Assembly (NCBI GenBank): GCA_003155565.1
Contig: PMDM01000359.1
Coordinates: 1 to 5,320 of the forward strand
DNA length: 5,320 bases
Reading direction: 5' to 3'
From: Methylococcaceae bacterium
GTDB lineage: Bacteria > Pseudomonadota > Gammaproteobacteria > Methylococcales > Methylomonadaceae
The translations under genes and the position numbers were made by a program. The notes under the pieces were generated by a model. It saw only the letters and a program-made list of their open reading frames with translations. It was not told the origin of the DNA and ran no database searches. Shown piece after piece: positions 1-5,310 of the stretch. Within the stretch, counting starts at the first letter, position 1, and every line of letters starts with the position of its first letter.

Positions 1-561
1 ATGGACAACCACTACGTGCCCAACCTGACCATCGGGCCGTTGGTTTGCGAAGCCTTACGTAAGCATGGTGTCACTGCTCCAATTGATGTGCATTTAATGG
101 TCGAACCAGTAGACCGCATCGTGCCTGATTTCGCCAAAGCGGGCGCGTCTTTCATTACCTTCCATCCAGAAGGATCTGTGCATATCGACCGCACTTTGCA
201 ATTGATTAAAGATTGCGGTTGCAAAGCAGGTTTGGTTTTCAACCCTGGCACACCTTTAAACCACTTGGATTATGTGATGGATAAGCTGGACATGATCTTA
301 TTGATGTCGGTTAACCCAGGTTTTGGCGGACAATCATTCCTGCCATCAGCATTAGGTAAATTGCGCGAAGTCCGCAAACGCATCGACGACAGTGGTTTCA
401 ACATCCGCCTAGAAATCGACGGCGGCGTTAATGGTGCTAATATCGGTGCGATTAAAGCAGCGGGTGCAGATACGTTTGTTGCGGGTTCTGCTATTTTCGG
501 CAAGCCTGATTACAAGAAGATTATCGACGAAATGCGGGCGGAAATGGCAAAGGCTGGTTAA
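1..561 (+). CDS. rpe: Ribulose-phosphate 3-epimerase, 5'-truncated by the window edge
   Basis: Cytosolic enzyme that interconverts D-ribulose 5-phosphate and D-xylulose 5-phosphate (pentose phosphate and Calvin/RuMP-type sugar cycles). The 186 visible residues carry the family signatures of a TIM barrel: [12 protein letters not shown] at the start, the second metal-ligand strand IDVHLMVEP (His31), the NPGFGGQ loop (residues 105-111), the metal-ligand strand LEIDGGV (Asp140), and the C-terminal phosphate-binding stretch VAGSAIFG (160-167). Family members are about 220-225 aa long and this first Met corresponds to the internal Met of the HFDVMD motif. About 38 codons, including the first His/Asp metal ligands, therefore lie upstream of the window and the ATG at base 1 is not the real start. 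The stop is TAA at 559-561. In many gammaproteobacteria gph and then trpE follow rpe; here gph is missing from that place. Identification is very secure. Confidence 0.96.
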   Translation: MDNHYVPNLTIGPLVCEALRKHGVTAPIDVHLMVEPVDRIVPDFAKAGASFITFHPEGSVHIDRTLQLIKDCGCKAGLVFNPGTPLNHLDYVMDKLDMILLMSVNPGFGGQSFLPSALGKLREVRKRIDDSGFNIRLEIDGGVNGANIGAIKAAGADTFVAGSAIFGKPDYKKIIDEMRAEMAKAG

Positions 562-753
562 TTATTGAGGAATGTCATTGATTTTTTATTAGCTACTATG
601 AACGAAATGGCGGACGAATTACGAACGTCCGTCTCGTTCTATATCTCATTAGGATGAGTGGATATAAACAACATAGTCGTAGAATTCTCGCGATTAAAAA
701 TTCTTGCGTCAATGCTATTTTCTGGGTTTTTGGAAGTTTAACCGGGAGTAAAA
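562..753. other. Intergenic region between rpe and the 70-aa gene
   Basis: This 192-nt AT-rich gap lies where gph would be expected in the usual rpe-gph-trpE order. I see no convincing coding sequence or gph remnant. It holds an imperfect hairpin (600-639, listed separately) and a short inverted repeat AGAATT (681-686)/AATTCT (699-704). A weak extended -10-like TGCTATTTT (713-721) has only a poor -35 partner (TTAAAA, 694-699), so it is a possible but unproven promoter for the next gene. The Shine-Dalgarno GGGAG at 744-748 ends 5 nt before the ATG at 754. Confidence 0.5.
600..639. repeat. Imperfect inverted repeat / hairpin downstream of rpe
   Basis: GAACGA (600-605) pairs with TCGTTC (634-639), and CGGACG (611-616) pairs with CGTCCG (626-631). 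This gives a 12-bp stem interrupted by a 5x2 internal loop, with a 9-nt apical loop. It starts about 40 nt after the rpe stop. No T-run follows (the next bases are TATATCTC), so it does not match a classical intrinsic terminator. It could be an RNA stabiliser, a weak terminator or a protein-binding site. Confidence 0.4.
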
Positions 754-966
754 ATGAGTAATTGGGTTAGAGTGAATATAAATGGTGTTACATACGATGC
801 GTTAACACATGCGTTAATCGCAATAGGTTTTAAACCTACAAGCGGAAGGCCATACCAAGATGAAATAGATAAGGTTTGGAGGCAAGCAAGAAAGGATTTA
901 AAAAAACACAGTGAATGCCATGTAAATAAAAGCAACCAAACTTACACTATAACTTTGGCGCATTAG
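754..966 (+). CDS. Small hypothetical protein (70 aa), unrecognised
   Basis: I do not recognise this protein. It is a 70-aa basic, soluble-looking polypeptide without a signal peptide or membrane segment. The N-terminus (residues 4-25) reads as two short beta strands around an NGV turn, then a helix (WVRVNINGVTYDALTHAL). That layout loosely recalls small DNA-binding modules that begin with V-x-V-N-G-x-x-Y-x-S-L, but the similarity is too weak for a family call. The middle (residues 38-53) is a charged amphipathic helix rich in Lys, Arg and Asp. The start is supported by GGGAG at 744-748 with 5-nt spacing. Base use is AT-rich compared with rpe and trpE. Its TAG stop lies 3 nt before the left arm of the 970-1138 repeat, so the natural 3' end may have been altered by that insertion. 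It may be accessory cargo; a real gene is likely but not certain. Confidence 0.55.
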   Translation: MSNWVRVNINGVTYDALTHALIAIGFKPTSGRPYQDEIDKVWRQARKDLKKHSECHVNKSNQTYTITLAH

Positions 967-969
967 TTC

Positions 970-1138
970 GTAGGTTGGGTTAGGCACACAAAACAAATCA
1001 CGTCAAAATGATAGCCGACTTATCCGTGCGCCGTAACCCAACATTGGGCGTTTCCCTGATGCTGATTGTTGGGTTACGCCCCGCCCAATCGCCAGTGAAA
1101 CCGATAATCCGGTGCACAGCGGGGCTAACCCAACCTAC
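970..1138. repeat. REP/MITE-like palindromic element with nested inverted repeats
   Basis: The element is bounded by a perfect 14-bp terminal inverted repeat: GTAGGTTGGGTTAG at 970-983 and CTAACCCAACCTAC at 1125-1138. Inside it is a 12-bp perfect inverted repeat, CGTAACCCAACA (1032-1043) and TGTTGGGTTACG (1067-1078), plus a 7-bp pair TTGGGCG (1044-1050) and CGCCCAA (1082-1088). Two degenerate direct units are also visible: CCGA-x-TATCCG-TGC followed by TAACCCAAC, starting at 1015 and at 1101. No ORF of useful size is present. GTAGGTTGGGTTAG-type sequences are known to me as dispersed genomic repeats in several gammaproteobacteria and cyanobacteria. Mobilisation by a REP-associated or IS transposase in trans is an inference; no transposase is in the window. 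It lies between the 70-aa gene and vapB and could form a strong RNA structure. Confidence 0.8.
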
Positions 1139-1153
1139 ATAACCACCTGAATT

Positions 1154-1160
1154 AAGGAGG
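1154..1160 (+). promoter_or_regulatory. Ribosome binding site deciding the vapB start
   Basis: AAGGAGG is a near-perfect Shine-Dalgarno sequence. It leaves 7 nt before the ATG at 1168 but only 1 nt before the in-frame GTG at 1162. The ATG is therefore the start, and the protein begins MKTTLNLPDEL, as usual for the family. Confidence 0.8.
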
Positions 1161-1167
1161 AGTGAAT

Positions 1168-1374
1168 ATGAAAACAACTCTCAATTTACCTGATGAGTTA
1201 ATTAATGAAGCAATGCACACGCTCAATATGAAAACAAAATCGGAAGTGGTTATCTATGCGCTGCAAGATTTGCTTAGAAGAAAAAAAGTTGCGTCCTTAA
1301 AAAATTACAAAGGAAGCGTTAACCTGGATATTGATTTGGACACACTCCGAAACCGTAATGCAAATATTGGTTGA
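1168..1374 (+). CDS. vapB: VapB-type antitoxin (ribbon-helix-helix)
   Basis: Antitoxin of a type II toxin-antitoxin pair (68 aa). Residues 1-40 form a ribbon-helix-helix DNA-binding fold: the beta strand MKTTLNL, helix PDELINEAMHTL, turn NMKTKS and helix EVVIYALQDLLRRKK. Residues 41-68 form the toxin-binding tail, with the LKNYKGS...LDIDLDTLR pattern typical of VapB tails (COG5450-like) that wrap the PIN toxin. Antitoxins of this type normally bind VapC and, with it, repress their own promoter; this is family knowledge, and I cannot point to an operator here. The gene starts 29 nt after the 970-1138 repeat and overlaps vapC by 17 nt, the usual antitoxin-first layout. The sequence is AT-rich relative to trpE, in line with horizontal acquisition. 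Confidence 0.88.
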   Translation: MKTTLNLPDELINEAMHTLNMKTKSEVVIYALQDLLRRKKVASLKNYKGSVNLDIDLDTLRNRNANIG

Positions 1375-1738
1375 TACATCAATTTGGGTTGATTATTTTA
1401 AAGGCGGGGAAAAATCTTTAAATCTGGATGATCTGCTTTTGGATGACCGTGTTGTCATAAACGATATTATCCTTGCCGGACTCATCCCTTTATTGCTCCT
1501 AAAAAAACAAGCCAAGATTATCGATTTGCTTAAAAATATCGTACTGTTTCCGCTTGTTATAGACTGGGATCAAATCATTCAATGGCAAACGATGTGTTTG
1601 AGTTCAGGAATAAACGCCATAGGTATACCGGATTTACTTATAACTCAAAATGCAATTCAGAATAACCTTTCGGTTTATTCGTTGGATAAACACTTTCGGT
1701 CGTTATCAAAAATAAACCGTTTACAAATATTTGAATAA
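1358..1738 (+). CDS. vapC: VapC-type PIN-domain toxin, possibly inactive (Glu41 replaced by Gly)
   Basis: A 126-aa PIN-domain protein; VapC toxins are Mg-dependent RNases that usually cut tRNA or rRNA. The start at ATG 1358 gives MQILVDTSIWVDYF, the classic N-terminus with Asp6. A TTG further upstream (1331) would add nine atypical residues. Other expected acidic residues are present: Asp92 in GIPDLL and Asp110 in YSLDKHF. The conserved second acid, normally Glu in a (L/A)-E-L context after the second strand, is Gly41 here (NDIILAGLIPLL; codon GGA at 1478-1480, one base from GAA). That residue helps bind metal in PIN nucleases, so activity may be reduced or lost. Length and the rest of the fold are intact, with no frameshift. 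The gene overlaps vapB by 17 nt and its TAA stop is 3 nt before the trpE ATG. The family call is secure; the loss of activity is an inference. Confidence 0.88.
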   Translation: MQILVDTSIWVDYFKGGEKSLNLDDLLLDDRVVINDIILAGLIPLLLLKKQAKIIDLLKNIVLFPLVIDWDQIIQWQTMCLSSGINAIGIPDLLITQNAIQNNLSVYSLDKHFRSLSKINRLQIFE

Positions 1739-1741
1739 CCC

Positions 1742-3238
1742 ATGACCCCAGAACAATTCAATTACTACGTCAGGCAGGGTTACAATCGTATCCCTGTCTG
1801 CCGGGAAGTGTTGGCTGATTTAGATACGCCCCTGAGCGCGTACCTAAAGCTCGCCGATGGCCCGTATTCCTATCTGTTTGAATCAGTTCACGGCGGTGAA
1901 CAATGGGGTCGTTATTCGATTATTGGTTTGCCCTGTAAGACTTTGGTTAAAGTATACGGTAACGAAATCCGACTGGAAAAAGACGGCGAGGTGCTTGAAA
2001 GCGTAACCCATGATAATCCTTTAATCTGGATTGAAGCCTTCAAAGATCGCTATAAAGTGCCCGATATTGAAGAATTGCCACGCTTTAGTGGTGGTTTGGT
2101 CGGCTATTTCGGCTATGAAACCGTTGCTTATATCGAGCCGCGTTTACGTGCAGATAAGCCTGATCCTTTAGGTTGTCCGGATATTTTGTTGATGGTGTCG
2201 GAAGAAATTCTGGTTTTCGATAACCTGTCCGGCAAAATGCTGTTGCTTACGCACGCTAATCCCGAAGACGATGAAGCATATAATCTGGCTGTCGGTCGAT
2301 TGAATGATTTGGCAAGAAGGCTGCGTGAACTAAAAGCCGAACCAGCCAAGCACACCAATCCCGTGCACGTACGGGAATCGGATTTTGTCTCCGATTTTAC
2401 CGAGGAAGGTTTTAAAAATGCCGTCCTCAAGGCCAAAGAATACATCACTGACGGCGACATAATGCAGGTGGTGTTGTCGCAACGCATGTCCATCCCTTAT
2501 GGTGCGCCGCCGCTGGATTTATACCGTGCCTTACGTTGCTTGAATCCCTCGCCGTATATGTTCTATTTAAACCTGGAAGACTTCCATATCGTTGGTTCGT
2601 CACCGGAGATACTGGTCAGGTTAGAAGATGAACTTATTACCGTGCGTCCCATCGCAGGCACACGCAAACGCGGCACTACGCCCGAACACGACCTGGAACT
2701 GGAGCGTGAACTGCTGGCCGATCCCAAAGAACTCGCCGAGCATCTCATGCTGATCGACTTAGGCCGTAACGATACCGGGCGTGTGGCTGAAATAGGCACC
2801 GTGGAGTTGACCGATAAAATGATCGTCGAACGCTATTCTCATGTCATGCACATCGTTTCCAACGTCACGGGACAATTACAGTCAGGTAAAAATGCGTTCG
2901 ATGTCCTGGCGGCGACGTTTCCGGCAGGAACTGTCAGCGGCGCACCGAAAATACGTGCAATGGAAATTATCAATGAACTCGAACCCGTCAAACGCGGCAT
3001 TTATTCAGGTGCTGTGGGTTATATTGCCTGGTCGGGAAATCTGGATACCGCCATTGCCATCCGAACTGCCGTCATCAAGGACAACATGCTACATATTCAA
3101 GCGGGAGCGGGCATTGTGTACGATTCAATCCCCCAAAACGAATGGGATGAAACCATGAACAAAGGCCGCGCCGTATTCCGCGCCGTCAGCATGGCGGAAG
3201 CAGGGCTTGATAGTGAGCAACAGGGAGGTGAAGCATGA
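1742..3238 (+). CDS. trpE: Anthranilate synthase component I
   Basis: Large subunit (498 aa, normal length) of anthranilate synthase. It converts chorismate plus ammonia, supplied by TrpG, to anthranilate and pyruvate, the first committed step of tryptophan synthesis in the cytosol. The N-terminal domain carries the Trp feedback site LxES-x10-S (LFES 45-48, Ser59) and [10 protein letters not shown] (117-126). The C-terminal chorismate-utilising domain (about 225-485) shows [37 protein letters not shown] (302-311), [12 protein letters not shown] (333-344), the VSGAPK loop (398-403), and [10 protein letters not shown]...NEWDE (453-470) with the metal-binding Glu. The start [19 protein letters not shown] aligns with the usual TrpE N-terminus. 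No Shine-Dalgarno precedes it: the upstream bases belong to the end of vapC, so translation may depend on coupling to vapC. No leader peptide or attenuator is visible. It overlaps trpG by 4 nt. Identification is very secure. Confidence 0.98.
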   Translation: MTPEQFNYYVRQGYNRIPVCREVLADLDTPLSAYLKLADGPYSYLFESVHGGEQWGRYSIIGLPCKTLVKVYGNEIRLEKDGEVLESVTHDNPLIWIEAFKDRYKVPDIEELPRFSGGLVGYFGYETVAYIEPRLRADKPDPLGCPDILLMVSEEILVFDNLSGKMLLLTHANPEDDEAYNLAVGRLNDLARRLRELKAEPAKHTNPVHVRESDFVSDFTEEGFKNAVLKAKEYITDGDIMQVVLSQRMSIPYGAPPLDLYRALRCLNPSPYMFYLNLEDFHIVGSSPEILVRLEDELITVRPIAGTRKRGTTPEHDLELERELLADPKELAEHLMLIDLGRNDTGRVAEIGTVELTDKMIVERYSHVMHIVSNVTGQLQSGKNAFDVLAATFPAGTVSGAPKIRAMEIINELEPVKRGIYSGAVGYIAWSGNLDTAIAIRTAVIKDNMLHIQAGAGIVYDSIPQNEWDETMNKGRAVFRAVSMAEAGLDSEQQGGEA

Positions 3239-3825
3239 GTGCAGTCAACGTAGTGATGATCGATAACTACGACTCATTTACCTACAATCTCGTGCAATAT
3301 TTTGGCGAGTTGGGTGCGGATGTTACGGTGGTACGTAACGACCAAGTCACAGTAGACGACATAGCAGCGTTAGCACCCGATAAGATCGTCATTTCACCCG
3401 GCCCTTGCACACCCAAAGAAGCTGGAATTTCCGTTGATGCCATCGAAAAATTTGCCGGACGTATTCCTATTCTAGGCGTTTGTTTGGGGCATCAAAGCAT
3501 CGGCTATGCTTTCGGCGGTAACATCATCCACGCCAAAAGTATCATGCACGGCAAAACCTCACAGGTTTATCACCGGAATGAGGGGGTATTCAAAAGCCTA
3601 AGCAATCCCTTTACGGCAACGCGATACCATTCCCTGGTCATTGAACAGGCAACCTTACCAGATTGCTTGGAAATCACCGCCTGGACACAAGACGAAGAAG
3701 GCAACATCGACGAGATCATGGGCGTTCGCCATAAAACCCTGGATATTGAAGGCGTACAGTTTCACCCCGAATCGATCTTGACCGAACATGGACATGATTT
3801 GCTTAGGAACTTTTTGGAGCGATGA
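3235..3825 (+). CDS. trpG: Anthranilate synthase component II (glutamine amidotransferase)
   Basis: Small subunit of 196 aa, full length, a class I glutamine amidotransferase that hydrolyses glutamine and channels ammonia to TrpE. The motifs are complete: [19 protein letters not shown] at the N-terminus, the oxyanion-hole region [12 protein letters not shown] (53-64), the nucleophile in [15 protein letters not shown] (Cys83), HGKTS (105-109), YHSLV (131-135), and [12 protein letters not shown] with His177 and Glu179 completing the triad. The ATG overlaps the trpE stop (ATGA, 3235-3238), and GGGAGG at 3223-3228 with a 6-nt gap supports this start. In bacteria with only one copy, this subunit can also serve PabB in folate synthesis. 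Normally trpD and trpC would follow; here two unrelated genes come next. A separate pabA name is possible, but adjacency to trpE favours trpG. Confidence 0.97.
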   Translation: MSAVNVVMIDNYDSFTYNLVQYFGELGADVTVVRNDQVTVDDIAALAPDKIVISPGPCTPKEAGISVDAIEKFAGRIPILGVCLGHQSIGYAFGGNIIHAKSIMHGKTSQVYHRNEGVFKSLSNPFTATRYHSLVIEQATLPDCLEITAWTQDEEGNIDEIMGVRHKTLDIEGVQFHPESILTEHGHDLLRNFLER

Positions 3826-3839
3826 GTCCAACGGCCTTT

Positions 3840-3862
3840 GTTGAAATAACCCATATCTCAAC
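3840..3862. repeat. Short hairpin downstream of trpG
   Basis: GTTGA-A-ATA (3840-3848) can pair with TAT-C-TCAAC (3854-3862) around the loop ACCCA, giving 8 pairs with one A/C mismatch. It lies 15 nt after the trpG stop. No T-run follows, so a terminator role is doubtful. It overlaps the candidate promoter at 3841-3869. Confidence 0.35.
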
Positions 3863-3869
3863 TTATGAA
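3841..3869 (+). promoter_or_regulatory. Candidate sigma70-type promoter for the effector-like pair
   Basis: TTGAAA at 3841-3846 (5 of 6 to the -35 consensus) and TATGAA at 3864-3869 (4 of 6 to the -10) are separated by 17 nt, with the ATG of the next gene 43 nt further on. The -10 lies inside the palindrome AACTT-ATG-AAGTT (3860-3872), which could serve as an operator. In AT-rich intergenic DNA such matches also occur by chance. Confidence 0.3.
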
Positions 3870-3912
3870 GTTTGGTTGTTGGCACATCAAGAAGAATTTT
3901 AGAGGATAAATC

Positions 3913-4674
3913 ATGGCAATTGGCAGAACACCCGCAACGGGGCAAGTTGTTAATGTACAGGGTTCTCTTGGGGTAAACCCATCTGGGCATCTATCTGGAA
4001 TTTTGTACGTCAATAAAACTCCAAGTGATGGTTGGCTAAAGACCCATGATCCTAGCACACTAAAATACGAGTATTTGTGTAAATACACAAAGGTAAAGGT
4101 GCTTGAGTCAAAAAAGGGGCGGACTTATTTCAGGGTTTTAGACGGTGCAAACGCAGGGAAAACGCTTACCTTGGCGGATGACAATGCGAAAGAGTATTTG
4201 GGCAAAACCCCGTCTATATCATCTAGGCTTGAGATTGTTGTAACTTATGGGAAATATGAAGCGCAATGGTATTCCAAGGCAAGAGAAGTGGGGCTTGATC
4301 AACAGTGGGCGGTTCTTACCGCTGGAGGTCTTCAAGTAAACGTCACCATGAATACGGTATGGGACAAAAACTATGCTCCACTACCTGCTGGCGAATACAC
4401 CATACTTCTGCCCGACAATCCTCACGACAAAAATATGACACGGTATTATCGGAACACAGAACCCAGCTTAAAATATGATCAAGTCTGGTTTCCTATTAAA
4501 TATCAAGATAATAGTCGATATATTCATGTAGGAAATGTTTCCGAAGGCTGTGTGACGGTGGTGGATTTGGCGAAATGGGCAGATATTCACGAAGCATTGA
4601 TTAGGCACCGTTCACCTGATGGGTATGGCGTTGGTAAATTAATCGTCAAAGGTAAACCAGAAAGGGGAAAATAA
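3913..4674 (+). CDS. Putative peptidoglycan-active protein with L,D-transpeptidase/DUF5675-like C-terminal motif; candidate antibacterial effector
   Basis: A 253-aa protein without signal peptide or membrane segment. The C-terminal domain (about 130-245) has PLPAGEYTILLPD (156-168) and then RYIHVGNVSEGCVTV (202-216), with His205, Ser210, Gly212 and Cys213. A His followed by S-x-GC-hydrophobic is the active-site style of L,D-transpeptidases (YkuD-type and Tlde1-like effectors), and the IH-x-GN spacing most resembles DUF5675-type proteins. The His-to-Cys distance (8) is shorter than in typical YkuD enzymes, so exact family membership is open. The N-terminal half (1-125) is Gly- and beta-rich; KVKVLESKKGRTYFRVLDG (61-78) suggests an SH3-like small barrel that I cannot name. 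AGAGGA (3901-3906) with a 6-nt gap fixes the start. The stop overlaps the next start (TAATG). Lack of a signal peptide together with a possible cell-wall target suggests delivery by a secretion system or release by lysis. Endolysin is the main alternative. Confidence 0.65.
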   Translation: MAIGRTPATGQVVNVQGSLGVNPSGHLSGILYVNKTPSDGWLKTHDPSTLKYEYLCKYTKVKVLESKKGRTYFRVLDGANAGKTLTLADDNAKEYLGKTPSISSRLEIVVTYGKYEAQWYSKAREVGLDQQWAVLTAGGLQVNVTMNTVWDKNYAPLPAGEYTILLPDNPHDKNMTRYYRNTEPSLKYDQVWFPIKYQDNSRYIHVGNVSEGCVTVVDLAKWADIHEALIRHRSPDGYGVGKLIVKGKPERGK

Positions 4675-5273
4675 TGAACCATTCCAAAATGTTACACCCC
4701 TGCTTTTTAATGTTTGTGAGCTGTGTGGCACTGAGCTTACCCTGTTTTGGCTCAGAAACTCCTAGCTCACCCAACACGATCAGAATTCTTAATGTCATGG
4801 ACGAATGGCGTAGTAAAAAAAATTCAGAAGATAAGGACGCGGCCAATAGTCTAAACAAAGACGGGGATAAGTTATACAAACAAAAAAAATATTCTAAAGC
4901 GTATAAATATTATTACAATTCCTACCCAAATTTTCCAAATGCTTATGCTTACATTATGTCTGGAGATGTCTACTGGAGGATGGTTGCAATATCTAATATT
5001 AATGCCGTTCCAGACGAGCATCATTGCCGTCTTAATAATAAGTATTTTCCACATGATCTTGATCAGGATATTTCTCAAACTTATGAAGTTGGGATAGCGC
5101 TTGCTGTCAAGGACAAGGAAACACGCCTGATAAAATCAGCTTTATATAAACGGGCGGTTGAAGCTGACAAATGTTTACGAAAATTATATGATTTTTACAA
5201 AACCCAAACGGCTGAAGCTTGTGTCGATTTAAACAGAATTCAAGCCTGCCTGGGAGAGCCTTTATTAAAATAA
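4674..5273 (+). CDS. Secreted TPR-like protein; candidate periplasmic immunity protein
   Basis: A 199-aa protein with an N-terminal Sec signal peptide: short basic start (MNHSK), hydrophobic core at about residues 10-22 and probable cleavage near CFG-SE (after residue 26), so the mature protein is expected in the periplasm. Residues 55-90 read as one TPR-like helix pair (LNKDGDKLYKQKKYSKAYKYY, then PNFPNA), and the rest is helical and charged. The mature part has four cysteines (118, 167, 183, 192), which could form disulfides after export. The start ATG overlaps the upstream stop (TAATG at 4672-4676), and AGGGG at 4663-4667 is well spaced, so it is co-translated with the putative peptidoglycan-active protein. 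An exported partner directly behind a signal-less cell-wall-targeting protein fits the effector-then-immunity order; this role is inferred from context. I do not recognise the family. A general periplasmic TPR or Sel1-like protein is the alternative. Confidence 0.75.
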   Translation: MNHSKMLHPCFLMFVSCVALSLPCFGSETPSSPNTIRILNVMDEWRSKKNSEDKDAANSLNKDGDKLYKQKKYSKAYKYYYNSYPNFPNAYAYIMSGDVYWRMVAISNINAVPDEHHCRLNNKYFPHDLDQDISQTYEVGIALAVKDKETRLIKSALYKRAVEADKCLRKLYDFYKTQTAEACVDLNRIQACLGEPLLK

Positions 5274-5310
5274 CCCATAACTAATGAGAGTAAATTTGTA
5301 AGGCAATGGG

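Noticed and set aside
970..1138. CRISPR array or tRNA/ncRNA gene in the repeat region
   Set aside because: There are no regularly spaced identical repeats with unique spacers and no cloverleaf; the symmetry is that of nested inverted repeats.
1162..1167. Upstream GTG start for vapB (adds Met-Asn)
   Set aside because: It lies 1 nt from the AAGGAGG, too close for initiation; the ATG at 1168 has the proper 7-nt gap and gives the usual N-terminus.
1331..1357. TTG start for vapC adding nine residues
   Set aside because: PIN toxins begin a few residues before the first Asp; the ATG at 1358 gives MQILVDTS, and the added residues are just the vapB tail read in another frame.
1739..1760. trp leader peptide or attenuator upstream of trpE
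   Set aside because: Only three bases separate vapC from trpE, and no Trp-rich short frame with alternative hairpins is seen nearby.
2004..2013. TAACCCATGA in trpE as a further copy of the module-border repeat
   Set aside because: It is coding sequence within a conserved gene, and a match of this length is expected by chance.
2128..2493. Antisense reading frames inside trpE, rpe, trpG and the downstream pair
   Set aside because: They are low-complexity Ser/Arg- or Cys-rich shadows opposite securely identified genes, without ribosome sites or recognisable motifs.
2841..3158. 105-aa + strand reading frame inside trpE
   Set aside because: It is an out-of-frame shadow of the highly conserved TrpE catalytic domain, with no independent family features.
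3826..3912. Intrinsic terminator after trpG
   Set aside because: The hairpin at 3840-3862 is short, contains a mismatch and is not followed by a T-run.
4674..4750. Lipoprotein signal for the last gene (Cys17 or Cys24)
   Set aside because: Neither FVSC nor SLPC matches a good lipobox (Phe at -3 in one, Pro at -1 in the other); an ordinary signal peptide cleaved near residue 26 fits better.
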